Shown one piece after another: positions 1 through 10,482 of a stretch of DNA of 64,000 nt (position 1 is its first letter; every line of letters starts with the position of its first letter). The notes under the pieces are model-generated. The model did not search any database and had not been told where the DNA came from. It saw nothing but the letters and a program-made list of their open reading frames with translations. Both the position numbers and the translations under genes were made by a program. The DNA is from Symsagittifera roscoffensis (Eukaryota > Xenacoelomorpha > Acoela > Convolutidae): assembly GCF_963678635.1 (NCBI RefSeq), contig NC_087069.1:8382633-8446632 (forward strand), in the 5' to 3' direction.

Positions 1-689
1 TGTACAAAAATTACAACAAAAAAGGAAAAAAGGCGCTACAAACTCAAAGAAAAAAATGATACAAAGTAAACTAAACTTTAATGGTCGGAACGAAAAGCAC
101 GCGGTAACACGTAAATGATAAAACAAAAATTTATGCTTTTTTCATCTATATGCTAATTTATACAGCCCCCCAAAAAAAAATCAAACGGACGAAAGTAAAA
201 ACATTGAAAACATTTCAGAACTAGATATTCTACTGGGTTTTTCAGTAACGGTATTTTATGCATATCAAGCACTATAATCCTCTAACGTTTATATGCCATT
301 TTGCATCAAGTCAACTTGTCTGCGTCAAAGATATCAGACTTCAACTTGCCCCAGAAATAATACTCGACCCACATTTTGAGATCCTTATGATACTCAGAGT
401 CTTGAAACTAAACACGCCGATCAATTAACAGTTAAAGTTCAAGCCAAATGCGAGTCCAATCAAACATACTCTAAATGAAAATGAGTGCAGCCCATGTGAG
501 ATCAAGTTGAAAGCCGCGATATTCCAATGCAACTTTTTGGTTAGCTAATTGACAAAATTGCTCAAGCTTACGTTTTACGCATTTCAAGATTAAAATAAGC
601 AGACTTCTTTGAACGACAAAAAGTCTTCTTTGTACTTTTTGAAACTAAATTCTGTTTTTTTTTTTGTTTTTTTTTGTTAATACTGGTTG
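1..689. other. AT-rich non-coding DNA, nothing recognised
   Basis: I see no coding frame, RNA gene or clear repeat here. Homopolymer A and T runs are frequent. Confidence 0.5.
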
Positions 690-1140
690 CACTAAACCAT
701 CTAGTAAGGACTTTTGTTTCTTGTATTTGGGAGATTGTGACTGGGATAAAATTGCAGTTGCACAGAAAAATCTTGTTTGAACAAAAAATTGATTTCGTGA
801 CAAAAACAAAGCTGTTTTTTTTTTCTCATTTTTGGGCGTATAAAGAACAAAAAGATAGATTCGCTCCTAATAACAAAACAATTATGGCTTGCTCAACCAA
901 TTTGGAACAATTTCTAATACGGATTAAATCTCAGCTTAGTTACACAATGTGTATCGCGCGTTAATTGTCAACTTTGCGAAAGAATATCACAGGTGAAATA
1001 TTTCATAAAATTGAACTCAAGACAAAAATATTTTTAGATAATACAAAAACCCCTCAAAAAAGCCTATTTATAAATTCAAATTTTGTCTGGAGAAAAAAAA
1101 ACACCCTTAGCACAAATATTCCGTCACTTTCTCCAAAAGT
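690..1140 (-). repeat. Dispersed repeat family D1, inverted diverged copy
   Basis: The reverse complement of this stretch aligns by eye with 39795-40390 and with 56095-56470. Shared landmarks are a CGCGCGATA core, the run TTGTTCCAAATTGGTTGA and a GTGACGGAATATTTGTGCT segment. The copies are diverged and contain no shared reading frame. Open frames over this stretch are therefore treated as chance. Confidence 0.6.
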
Positions 1141-1554
1141 CGGAACAATAGTTGTAAAAATGTGTGCAAACTTACCATGACATCAAAAAATTCCCTTGAT
1201 TCGGACAACAATTTTTTTAATGAAACATTATTGAGCCAGACTTAAAGAAATCATTTGTAATGTAATATTCACCTGCCAATTTTAAAATCAAAGATCATTG
1301 AATAACAATTTTTTTTTTTTGGAAAATTGGAATAATCTTTTCCTTTATTCTACGTTTCTCCAATTTCTTGTAAGTTTCCAAAAAATAAGCTTCATATTTA
1401 AGCAAGCCAAGCAAAAATTTTTCCAATTTTTTGTGAAACTTCAGTTCACGTCAGATCAATGAAGTGGCTCTTTGAAGTGATAAAACATAAACCTATGCGT
1501 TCAGTTCAATATGAAATGATACTATGTAAAAACTCAGTTATAAGTCTTGCAATT
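1141..1554. other. Non-coding, nothing recognised
   Basis: AT-rich sequence with poly-T tracts. I see no coding frame or repeat partner within the window. Confidence 0.4.
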
Positions 1555-1772
1555 TATGGCCAGTTTTTACCTTCAGTCCACTAAAAATTGATAGTAGCTA
1601 GCAAGGAAATGGAATCCTTTTTAGTCACGATTGGCAAAAAAAGAAGAGACACTTGGAAGCTGAGTTTACGAGTTTCTCTTCAAAATTATTCAATCGTGGC
1701 TCATGAAGTTTCCATTTCCTTGCTAGCTACTAGCAGTTTCTAATGAACTAAAAGTAAACAATGGCAATAGTT
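1555..1772. repeat. Foldback (inverted-repeat) element
   Basis: Two arms of about 70-80 bp face each other across a spacer of about 50 nt. Both arms contain AGTAGCTAGCAAGGAAATGG or its reverse complement, at about 1595-1615 and 1705-1725. The spacer has a smaller GAAGAGA/TCTCTTC stem. Weaker pairing continues outward past both ends, so the true element may be longer. It could be a non-autonomous foldback transposon or a long transcribed hairpin; the sequence does not decide. Confidence 0.7.
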
Positions 1773-1789
1773 TTGAGACTATTTTAAAC

Positions 1790-1995
1790 TTTAACAAGAA
1801 TAACCTGACTCAGTTTTGTTTTATACTCTGCGTGATTCGGGTCTCATTCAAGTGTAGACGCAATTATTTCGCAGCGATACCACCTGATGGATCGATGTAG
1901 ATGTCGCAGTGGCAAGGCATGTTCAATGGAACCACAAAATTATTTCGATGAGGAAAGGAAACTGTATCGTTGCTTGAAAGCTCTGAACTACTTCT
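1790..1995 (+). pseudogene. Decayed signal-peptide exon, relative of 52323
   Basis: Plus-strand sequence around 1805-1850 aligns with the signal-peptide exon at 52323. Both share TTTTGAGACTATTT upstream, CTCTGCGTGATT inside, and a GATCGATG stretch followed by TCGCAGT downstream. Here the start codon is ATA and the frame is shifted, so no intact peptide is encoded. A third frame downstream reads several cysteines close together (around 1888-1925), which hints that the parent was a small cysteine-rich secreted peptide. The segment partly overlaps the outer arm of the foldback element and may have been carried by it. Confidence 0.4.
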
Positions 1996-2739
1996 GTGAA
2001 TGAAAAAATTACAATTCTTTGCAATTCCTTGAAAAACTGTACAGTTCCTTGCAATTCCTTACATACAAAAAATTAAACGAAGTCTCGGTGATAAACAATT
2101 GGAAAAGTGTGGGCCTAGATTTTTTTCCTAAATCAAAATTTAAGGTGTTTTTTCTAGTTTTGCTGTATTATTTTGTTTTATCCAAAAAACACAAAAATGA
2201 AAAGTTTTCCTAAATAAAAAAAATCAACTTCATCGTGGACTTCATTATAGACAAAAGTGCGCAAACTTTTGCAATTAATTTACTTTAAAAATATTTTGTC
2301 AGCGTGAATGTTGCTTAGCAAGTTATAAAAAAGGCAAAAAATTACCTGATTTTTAATTTGTTACTTTGAAGCTTTGATATTCGGAGCGCTTTTTTGTTGA
2401 AGCCATGTAATAGTGGATTATCATACAATTTTTTATTGGAATTTAGACGATAATCTCTTTCTCCATTCCGCTCATGAAAATATATGATGAGCTTCTTTGT
2501 ATTTGGAGGGGAACCTTTCCAGTTAAATTGGCTGCAAAAACTTACAAAATTTGATATGGAAGCTTTTGGAACCATATGGAAAATTTGATTTAAAATTATC
2601 CGTCACGAGAATTTTTCTGGCTTTTTTTTACTGCTAACTGCAGCTTTAAACTCATTAACCGGTATCTGGTAGCTCTTTTTATGTATTCATTTCAATTACA
2701 ATTCTTTGAGTTCGATTAAAATAAAAATTGTCCTTAAAA
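1996..2739. other. Non-coding, nothing recognised
   Basis: A short direct repeat of CAATTCCTT occurs near 2015-2060. Otherwise AT-rich DNA with no supported gene. Confidence 0.4.
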
Positions 2740-2950
2740 GGAAGAAAACCTTTTTATCTTAGGTTCTAAGCCTTGAACTAAGTCAAGACTGGCTTCTGTT
2801 TTTGCTTAAAATTGATTTTTTGGCCGTAGTTGATGAAATTTGATATTTTTCAGCTCCGAAGTATCACGATAGGTTATGATATAGCGAATTGATCATAAAA
2901 TTTTTCAGATTGATCTGAATTTGTTCAAAAAATGTTGAACAAATGTTGAT
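2740..2950 (+). repeat. Dispersed repeat family D2, diverged copy
   Basis: Aligns by eye with 7810-8080, 11994-12264 and 39290-39560. Common landmarks are a CTAAG...TTGAACTA segment, TTTTTGCTTAA, GTTGATGAA(A)TTTG and TTTTTCAGATTGATC followed by TTGTTCAAA. It is non-coding in all copies. Confidence 0.55.
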
Positions 2951-3390
2951 TTATGAAAAAAACGGTTTCGAAAACATCTTGATTATTCGAAAAAAAACCT
3001 GTATTCAAATGATTAACTTTGAGTTTTTAAAACTGAAAGAAATATTGGTGCCGCAATTCTGGTGCACTGTTTTAATGTGGGAAAAAGAGTTTTTTTCCGA
3101 GAAAAAAATATCTAGCCATATAGTCAGGGGGCGGAATTTCAATAAATTTTGAAATATATGTCGACCTTTTTTTAGATCGATCAAAATTATTTTTCGAGCT
3201 TTCCCAAAGCACTAAAAAGAAACAACCTGTTTTGGCCAATTTTAGTTGGCCACAGGCAAAATTTTGAAATTGCTTTTTTTTGGCGCGGCTCTCCCTTTAA
3301 AATTAAAATATACGTGGGACGAAGGCCCCTTCAGAAAAATTTTAGCGTCCGTCAGCCAAAATTGGATATCTCAAATTAGTACGTGTAGGT

Positions 3391-3416
3391 GGTCGAATCC
3401 CTGGTCGAATCCCTGA
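3391..3416. repeat. Short tandem repeat, unit TGGTCGAATCCC
   Basis: A 13-bp unit is present twice in direct orientation. It resembles a tRNA T-loop box but no tRNA fold surrounds it. Confidence 0.6.
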
Positions 3417-3421
3417 GGTAG

Positions 3422-3727
3422 GTTGTCGCAATTTTATGCTAAATCCTGGCTTTGATCTCTGTCTCTTTCGAACTCAAAAAAACTCAGTAAATTGAAAAAT
3501 ATCAACAGCAACAGAATAAATAAGTTTTGGTAACTCGAAAGTTACTCGCATTCTACCAATATTTCTTCACGAGAAAATTGATGTGGAGGGTAATGAAACC
3601 CTTTCAGACGTAGCAAAACAGTTTGAAAAAAAGCAGAAACTATATGCTGGGTTCCTCCTTTACTGAGTTTTTTCGAGGTCGACAGAGACAGAGATCAAAG
3701 CCAGAAGTTAGTCAAAATTGCGACAAT
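3422..3727. repeat. Foldback element with ~69-bp arms
   Basis: Arms at 3422-3490 and 3659-3727 are inverted copies. Each carries CTGGCTTTGATCTCTGTCTC or its reverse complement, together with ACTGAGTTTTTT and TTGTCGCAATTTT segments. The spacer is about 168 nt. Weaker outward similarity suggests an original element reaching about 3360-3790. No transposase frame is inside, so it is probably non-autonomous. Confidence 0.75.
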
Positions 3728-4233
3728 TTTAAAGGCTGTCATTCCGTTCTACAATTAAATGCCGACTGGCATCGGATATCAAAATTTCAAAGGATAGAAA
3801 AACAAAAAAAATGTAAGCAGTTTCTAAGCATTTTTGAAGCAGCTTAACTTTGTGCATTGAAAATTGAGTACACACCTGAAACTGACTACAAAATTAATTA
3901 TATTTCTCGTTAACATATATTGACCCCAGACTTGAAAGCACCTGGAAAAAAAATGGTGAAAAGTGATTATTACTGCAAGTTTTAAAAAATGAAAACTCCA
4001 GAAAAAAATTGAAGACTTATGTTTTAAAAAACCATACATGTTGCCTCCGCCCGACGATTGTTTTTTTGACTGATTTGTTGGACTCAATTGGAACAATTTT
4101 CTTCTCAAAAAGTTTAGATAACAGTATAAACTGATCTAAATTGAGGTTTGAATTGTTTTATAACAGAATGCATATATGAAAAGCAACGCTCATTTTAGTA
4201 AAACTTATGCTGGAACGCAGCTGAAATAAAATA

Positions 4234-4824
4234 GTGGGCAAAATTAAGCGCAACTTCGGGATTTTATTCTGTAAATACTTATTCTCAGTTGCATTTTTTG
4301 ACAATACTTGCTTTGGATTTCAAAATTTTTACATTACATGGAGCAAGAGCAAATCATCAGAGCTACCATTTATGAAGCTATCAACACTTGGTTATAATGA
4401 CTCACCAATGTAGTCCGGATCTGAAAATGCTAGTTTTACTCATCTGCACTAATATTGCATCGTAATAAAACCTTTCTCGAGTAAGTGGAGTAAATAGTTT
4501 GTTCATGCTACGTGAAACATTCTCATTGAGAAAATTGAAACAATCCGTGTGAAAATTTTACTAAACTCGGGCTCTTCCTACTTATTCACGCGAAGTGGAA
4601 AATTTAGTGCAGATGAGGAAAACTGGACTTTTCAGACCCGGAATACCTTTGTGAGTCATTGAAACGAAGTTTTGATGTTTTCTTGAATGGTAGCTTTGAT
4701 ATGTTTTTCTCTTGGTCCATGTAAAAAATGTGATGAACTTCGAAGGCAACATAGTCCAAAATGTATGTGCGCAAACAATAATTTCACATAGTAAAATCAC
4801 GAATTTGCGCTTAAGTTTGACCAC
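4234..4824. mobile_element. MITE-like element, TA-flanked, long inverted arms
   Basis: The left end reads GTGGGCAAAATTAAGCGCAA and the right end, reverse-complemented, GTGGTCAAACTTAAGCGCAA. Both ends are directly flanked by TA (4232-4233 and 4825-4826). The arms pair over roughly 250 bp each; the best stretch is 4362-4455 against 4600-4693. There is no coding capacity. TA target use is typical of Tc1/mariner-derived MITEs, but the terminus does not match one I can name. Confidence 0.8.
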
Positions 4825-4826
4825 TA

Positions 4827-5517
4827 GTGTACTCAAAAAAGTTGCGAAAATAATCTAATTATATTATTCAACTTTAGATAATAAATGTAATAAGAATTTT
4901 TCATAGCTAAAAGAAACAAAATTTTGAGTAATAACTTATGAAAAGCAATTTAGAAGAGTGAATTTCAACCAACACTTCTTCAAAACTATAGTTAACCACA
5001 GCGCTTCGTAACTACAACCTAATTTTTTTCAGATGCAACACAAAGCTTTCAAAAGGAAGCGAGCGAAACTAGTCGACCAAAATGTCGACATAAAGCAAGT
5101 TGTGCGTTTTAATTCAAAACGTTCGCTCAATTTTAAAACTGAATATTATTTTTTCAGTTTTCTTCCCTTGTCAATAAACGACTTTAAACTATTTTAACTG
5201 AAATGAAATCAAAGTTTTTGATTTGCTAACATCAGTAGTAAATGAGTGAGGCAATCAGGGGAGGGGAGGTGCCCGCTGGCACTCATATTTTAAAATGGGT
5301 TATACACATCCGCGCATTAGGCTTTGTATTGAGATAGGGAATAATTTTTCCAATATCGTAAAACAATTTAAGAAATTTTGACATGTATCCAGATAGGAAA
5401 ATTTGAAATGATAAAATGTTAACTTTTTTGACGCCTGATTTTTCCATGTATTAGGATAGGGTGTTGGTTTCCTTAAATATTAAGATAAGTAAAAGAATTT
5501 TAACCTACAATCAAAGT
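4827..5517. other. Non-coding, nothing recognised
   Basis: AT-rich, with one locally GC-rich patch at 5250-5280. No supported gene. Confidence 0.4.
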
Positions 5518-5950
5518 ATAAATCGATATTTGGATTGCGGGCTATAGCTCTAAGGCTTTAGGGTGAAAACTGTTTTAGTGGTGGCATTAATGTTGGGTAT
5601 GGTGTAAGTTGATAGTATTTATCTTCATCGGGATTTAATTGTACAACGTTGTGGCTATTTTCTGATCCACATGGTACTGCTGTATCCCAAAAATATGTTC
5701 GTCTTGAGAGTGTATCAACAAAATATACTTTTTTTGTAGAGTATGGGGATTCTTTTGTAACATCCTATATCTTCAAAAACGTATAATGGTAATACATTTT
5801 TGGTACAAGTGTAATACCATAAGATGTTTCCTTCATAATCAATGAAATTTGATATATTTCCAGATAACAAATATCCTGCATATGGTATTTTTAGAACTGC
5901 TAGTTCTAGTGACTGTAGAATTTGTGTTCTTTCAAGTTCACATAAACTGT
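5518..5950 (-). pseudogene. Fossil env fragment
   Basis: This stretch aligns along its whole length with the env gene of the large retrovirus-like element at about 16929-17366, on the same strand. In minus-strand reading it matches the central env ectodomain, including the YAGYLLSG and AVPCGSENSHN motifs. It is broken by a one-base frameshift in an A-run near 5730 and by an in-frame TAA near 5570. Neither flank matches other parts of the element, so it is an isolated remnant of a second, older insertion of the same family. Confidence 0.85.
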
Positions 5951-6300
5951 ATCAGTTGAACGTTGAACACTTTTCTTGGATCAAAGACAATATTAATTCA
6001 GCAAAAATTTTATAAATCCAACTATTTTTTTTAAAAGTGAAGCTTGTAAGAGCAAAAACAACCTTTTTGCAGTGCTTCTCTTTGAACTCATTCAGGTCAA
6101 AAATCATTTCAATGTTTGAGCTTGACGTTTTATCCAGGTAAATCTGCCAAAAGGATCAATTTTAATGCCTTGAAAGCAGCTTCTTGGGTTCTGTTTTATT
6201 TGAAAATCAAAAATAACTCGTTTAACATGAATGCTAAAACTAAAAATTTTGTTCTTGGAAAACTTTTTATCGAAGATTGATCATCTGACATTAATACTCT
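5951..6300. other. Non-coding spacer, nothing recognised
   Basis: AT-rich spacer between the env fossil and the first duplicated unit. No coding frame seen. Confidence 0.4.
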
Positions 6301-7040
6301 ATTTTTTTCTTTATTTGTCAAATGATAGAAACAACAATTCCGATCAAACTTTTAAATGTCAAAATTTGAGAACCTTTTGTTTGATTTTTTCGTACACTTA
6401 AGTTTCCAAACAAAACGCAAGCGGAATTTTGGATTGCTGAATTTCTTTAAACAACATAATTAGAATTCACATATTTTTTCACATATAATTCAAAATAAAT
6501 TGATTTATTTTTTTTCCTTCTTTTTTCCTGCTCAACCTATCAATTTCCATTTAAACAATTTTATATTAAAACTGTTCTTGAAAACAAACTTTCGGAGGAA
6601 AATTTTTTTTTTGATTGATAAGGGTTTAATAACTCAAGGCAAAGTTAGAATAAAGAATCCTTCTTAGCTTAAAACAAATATACAACTTCAGAAAAGCAAT
6701 CTCTGAACCAGATAACTGAATATTTTTGTTTTAACCCTTAAGTTCTATATTGAAGCAGACTTTCACACAAGAAACTAATATTTTTTATCTTGAAAACATC
6801 AAAATTTGTTGCAACATCAGCGTCTTCATCTTTTTTGCGTCAGTGATCAAACTTTTTTTCGACACCATTGCAAAACAACAACAAAAAACATCAATCTGCA
6901 AACCTCTATTTGTCTTTTTGGATAACATGTTTCTACATACTCTGATTCAATCTTTCCGAAATATTACAAGTATAAAAAAGATAACAAGCAAAACTGTTCA
7001 ATTTTTTGATGTTATATAAACAATGACTATTATTAAGGTT

Positions 7041-7176
7041 TTATTGCAAGCCTGCCCTTCCATTAAGTTACTGTGTTAACTTAATCAAAAACATTTCTAT
7101 CATGATTTTTTGCGAGGCTGTCCTTCCATCAAGATACTGTTTTAACTTAATCAAAACATTTCTATCATGATTTTAT
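7041..7176. repeat. Imperfect tandem repeat, two ~65-bp units
   Basis: Two consecutive units each read GC..GCC/TGTCCTTCCAT.AAG, then AACTTAATCAAAA, then CATTTCTATCATGATTTT. The same pair recurs at 11225-11360 in the second duplicated unit. Non-coding. Confidence 0.8.
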
Positions 7177-7809
7177 AATTGTCTATAAAAACACTCGAAA
7201 TTTCTTGAGTTGCTTTTAAAATTTTTTTGAAGTTTTATTAGATTGTTTGCGTTTGGACATTTTGGATGTTTACATTTATTTCTACGATTATCAAAGGCCT
7301 CTTTTGGATAATATAAACCAAACACTTTACTTTTGTTGCGAGCTATAAGTTTAAGGCTGAGTTTCGTTCAAAAAAAAAAGAGCTGCTCGACAGTTCTTTG
7401 ATTCCTGTTTTTGTAACTATGTGTTTTATTTTTTATGTTTTGATTTGTTGTAATAAAATTTCTTTCTCTTCTTTATTTTTAACAAAAACTTAAGGAAAAA
7501 AAATAAAACAATTCAAAGTTTTTGCCTTTTTTAAAAAAAATAGTCAATTGATTTCTTACATTCTGATAAAAACGAGTTATGCAATTTGTTGAGAAAAATT
7601 AGTTTTGTTTATTGTTAGATGTAATAAAATAATCCGTGCACCTTGTTTAAAAAATTGGAATGAGGTTCTCAATTGTTTGAATTAAGATTTAAAAAAAACT
7701 TTTTTTCATACAAAAGTGCAATTGACTAACATGATTAACATGATTAACATGATTTTTTTGTAAACTTTTGGAAAAATAATAGATAATTTGTCAAAAGTCA
7801 TGGAAAAAC

Positions 7810-8080
7810 GTACTTTTTATAGGGTAGTCATTGGAACTTTTTGAGTTGGGTTAAGCTGAAAACTTATCATAAACTAAGAAAACTCTTTGATTCTAAGACG
7901 TATACTATATTAAGTCTGGTATCGGTTTTGCTCAAAAATTGTTTATTGACCGAAGTTGATAAAATTTGTTTCTGTTTGGGCACGATTTATTGCAAAAAAG
8001 TATGACATAGTAAATTTTTCAAAAACTTTTCAGATCGATCAAAAGTTATGCAAATGCTCAAACATTGAGTTCCTGAAAAA
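7810..8080 (+). repeat. Dispersed repeat family D2, copy in unit 1
   Basis: Related to 2740-2950 and 39290-39560. It begins near TTATAGGGTAGTCATT, which matches TATAAGGTAGTCATT at 39290. Because this family also exists away from the retroelement, its presence here suggests host DNA begins left of about 8110. Confidence 0.65.
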
Positions 8081-8377
8081 TTATAAAAGTTCTTGAATAA
8101 TTGTTGATATTGAGTTAGGACCGAAGTGGTTAACTCATAGAGTAATTTCGGATAGGGTACACCGTCTGCTCGTCACGCTATCTTATTTTCGGCCGGATAG
8201 ATTCGTGCAACTTCTTAGTCTAATACCAATCCTAATCTTACTCTTATACTATCTAGTCTCAGGTTGTTTAACTAGTCTCTGCTAGGCTCAATAGATCTAG
8301 GGTATACTGGTTTATTGCGGCTGCTGAAGTTCTCTTGGAAAGGCAACTAATTTCTAAGTTAAATTCAAATATCTCTG

Positions 8378-8405
8378 GTGCTGAAATTACAAGTAATTTC
8401 AGCAC
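8378..8405. repeat. Perfect 13-bp stem hairpin
   Basis: GTGCTGAAATTAC, then AA, then its exact reverse complement. The identical structure is in the second unit at 12562-12589. It lies between ORF-Z and the presumed end of the retroelement and could be part of an LTR or RNA-end structure. Function is unknown. Confidence 0.8.
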
Positions 8406-8491
8406 TTACAAATAAGTGGGTTGTTAGTTAGATGGATCGTGATTGGTTAATATTAAATACTTTACAGTGGTAAAATATCTAATTTATCCAA

Positions 8492-8992
8492 TCATAAAAT
8501 ATAGTTTAGATCAGGTTCCACCCATCCGGGTTTTACAGAGTTTTTTAGAATTATCTTTCTGCAATTCAAAGGATGGATGATGGATGTTGGTCTTTGGCGA
8601 ACTTCGTATTCTTGTCCGGTTTTCTTTGTTGGAGAAATTCCAGGACGCTGGAATGATGGATATCAATCGTTGTGTCTTCTTGTGACAACGACTGTGTTTC
8701 CCAACGAAATCAATCTGATTTCAGAATGGTTTGCTATGACGGGTTTTTCTGTTTTATGTTGAGAACTTCTTTTGTGTTCAACCTCGTCTGGGAATGGCGT
8801 GGAGATTGTGCGTGGAGGGGATGCCTGGCTACTCGGATCTGTACGTATACTTGAACACCGAGATGGTCATTGGTCTAGTTCAATGAAGTCCTTTTCTGCG
8901 AAGTCAAGTCGTACTCTAAATCCTTTGAGTTGTGATTGTGGACGGCATATTGGTTGTGGTTGGCCATTCTTTTTCGAGTGTGGTGGGGTCAT
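8492..8992 (-). pseudogene. ORF-Z, 3' accessory frame of the retroelement (unit 1 copy)
   Basis: From an ATG at 8992-8990 the minus strand reads 167 codons to a TGA at 8492, interrupted only by two TGA codons at about 8869-8867 and 8665-8663. The predicted product is hydrophilic, rich in proline, serine and charged residues, and contains GFRVRLDFAEKDFIE near its N-terminus. No family is recognised. A canonical intron ends just upstream (9039-9160). This copy lies in the duplicated unit detached from the rest of the element, and it differs from the 12676 copy mainly in a short cluster around codons 40-72. The TGA codons may be mutated Trp codons. Confidence 0.4.
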
Positions 8993-9038
8993 TTTGTCTT
9001 TGGATGTTCGTCTCTGTTGTTGTATGCTGATCTATATA

Positions 9039-9160
9039 CTGCAAGGTATAATTTACATTTTATAAAATTTTTATTAGTTCAATGTTTTAGTTATGATTTT
9101 GGTTAGTTGTTTTCACATAAGCATTTTGTTTTAGTTCGGTTAATTTGAAGAGTTACTCAC
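9039..9160 (-). other. Predicted short spliceosomal intron (unit 1 copy)
   Basis: On the minus strand GTGAGT starts at 9160, a CTAAT-type branch site lies about 45 nt before the end, and TTGCAG closes the 122-nt interval. Joining the flanks keeps one frame open from the basic upstream exon into about 38 codons downstream. The identical intron in the second unit is 13223-13344. Confidence 0.55.
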
Positions 9161-9216
9161 CCTTGAATACCTCTTATTAAAAATAGGAGTGTGGTCACAA
9201 AGCGTGGCTGTTGTTT

Positions 9217-9273
9217 GGTGGGTTAGGCCGGCTATAGAGCATGCTCAGGACGTCCTCTCTGGTGGGTTAGGCC
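9217..9273. promoter_or_regulatory. Paired palindromes between 13-bp direct repeats
   Basis: GGTGGGTTAGGCC occurs at 9217-9229 and 9261-9273. Between them lie two adjacent perfect 10-bp palindromes, GAGCATGCTC (9237-9246) and AGGACGTCCT (9247-9256). The same arrangement is at 13401-13457. It sits in the 3' region of the retroelement and looks like a protein-binding or RNA-structure module. No known site is recognised. Confidence 0.5.
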
Positions 9274-10128
9274 ACGAGTGGGAGTATGATTTCGTGCGGT
9301 TTCTGTGAGAGGTCCTGTTATGTGATAACGTTTTATGTCGGGTTTGTGGTGGTTTTTCTTATGTTTCGTTGGTTGTGTCCTTTTTTTTCAAAAATCAAAT
9401 TGTTTTTGGTATGGGTTTGTCTTTCGACTTTTTTGTGTTTTATTATTTCTTTCTTAGACTTTATAATAGTCTTCAAAAGAATAAATTATCCAGTTTTAAA
9501 CTGGGTTAATCCGGTTTGGGTACCGTTGGTTTTCTTTTCTTAGTCATGCTGTTATTTTATGATTTGTGGTGTTTAGTAAGCTGCGTTGGTTAGTTTTGTT
9601 TAGTATATAATTCCTTTCCAACCGGGTTAAAGGAAAGTTTGAAACTTGTTATCGTGTGTGTTAGAGTTGTTGAGTGTGAAAACTTGAAACTGTAATGCAT
9701 TATTTAAACAATTCTTTGTGGGCGAGCTGTGCGAGTTTGGATAGAATTCTTGTGCGAATGAATGAAAATATCAAAAGGTTAGTACTGCATTTTCGTTTTA
9801 TCAATTTACTACATAGAATTTTAACTTTACTGCTAGTTTTGGGGAAAAATTTAAGTTACAAATTTTCATCATTATTAAATTTACTGCTTTTGGGGAAACA
9901 ATTTATAAATTAATTTACTAAATTGGTATGAATTTTTTTATTTTGATCTAGTGCAAAATATTAATAGAGTTTAGAAGAATTTAAACAAGTTTACTTTTTA
10001 TTTTCTTTTCTGTTTTTTGTAGATGATCGTGGGATGAAGACTAAAAATCTAAATGAAACATGGGTAAAGAATGGTTAGTATTATTTTAAATTTATTAGTA
10101 AAGAATATGTATAAATTATACTTACCTG

Positions 10129-10482
10129 TTAGTCGTCGGGAAAAAAACCGTGGGGGAAGATGTCGTGTATTATGTCGGAATTTGTTAGTAATTTTGCTAG
10201 TATGCGAATGATGTTTTTAGTTTGAAGCAGTGGCCAAAGCAATTGAATTGCTTTAATAGTTTTTAGTTCTTCAGTGCCAACTGCAAACTCATAAGGTGTG
10301 CTTTGAATGAGATTATATAATTTTAGATTGTATTTAGTATTGTGGATGAATTCTAATATAGGGATTTCTATAGGTTGGAGAAATTCATGTGGGATAAGGA
10401 AGGGTCTGGATTCTTCAGCATTAAAAGTCTTCGTGATGGGACAAAATATATACATTTGTGTTATTGGGTCATAATTGCGGAG
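10129..10482 (-). pseudogene. Truncated 3' fragment of ORF-Y (unit 1 copy)
   Basis: Identical in frame to the C-terminal part of ORF-Y at 14313-14666, ending in the same FPDD residues and stop, with the same splice donor three bases beyond (10120-10128). It is cut off at 10482 by the duplication breakpoint, so about the last 108-118 codons remain. There is no start of its own. Confidence 0.85.

Larger units (their letters stand above)
6301..10482. repeat. Tandem duplication of 4.18 kb, unit 1
   Basis: Nearly identical in direct orientation to 10484-14666 (offset 4183, then 4184 after a one-T indel near 6783). The left boundary is sharp at 6301. The right boundary at 10482 falls inside the coding tract of ORF-Y. 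The unit holds host flank (6301 to about 8110) and the 3' end of the retrovirus-like element (about 8110-10482). I count about seven substitutions outside one short patch, and about eight inside that patch at 8775-8870. Confidence 0.95.

Noticed and set aside
674-1180. Open frames of 96 and 71 codons
   Set aside because: They start with TTG, have no domain, and lie in a dispersed non-coding repeat (D1).
3391-3416. Possible tRNA T-loop (GGTCGAATCCC)
   Set aside because: The motif is simply repeated in tandem. No acceptor, D or anticodon arm can be built around it.
7729-7756. Short repeat of ACATGATTA as a possible CRISPR-like or origin array
   Set aside because: Only three copies of a 9-bp AT-rich unit without spacers, in a eukaryotic context; ordinary microsatellite.
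8577-9065. Plus-strand open frames repeated in both 4.18-kb units
   Set aside because: They mirror minus-strand coding (ORF-Z and its upstream exon), are Cys/Trp/Phe-rich without motifs, and repeat only because the DNA is duplicated.
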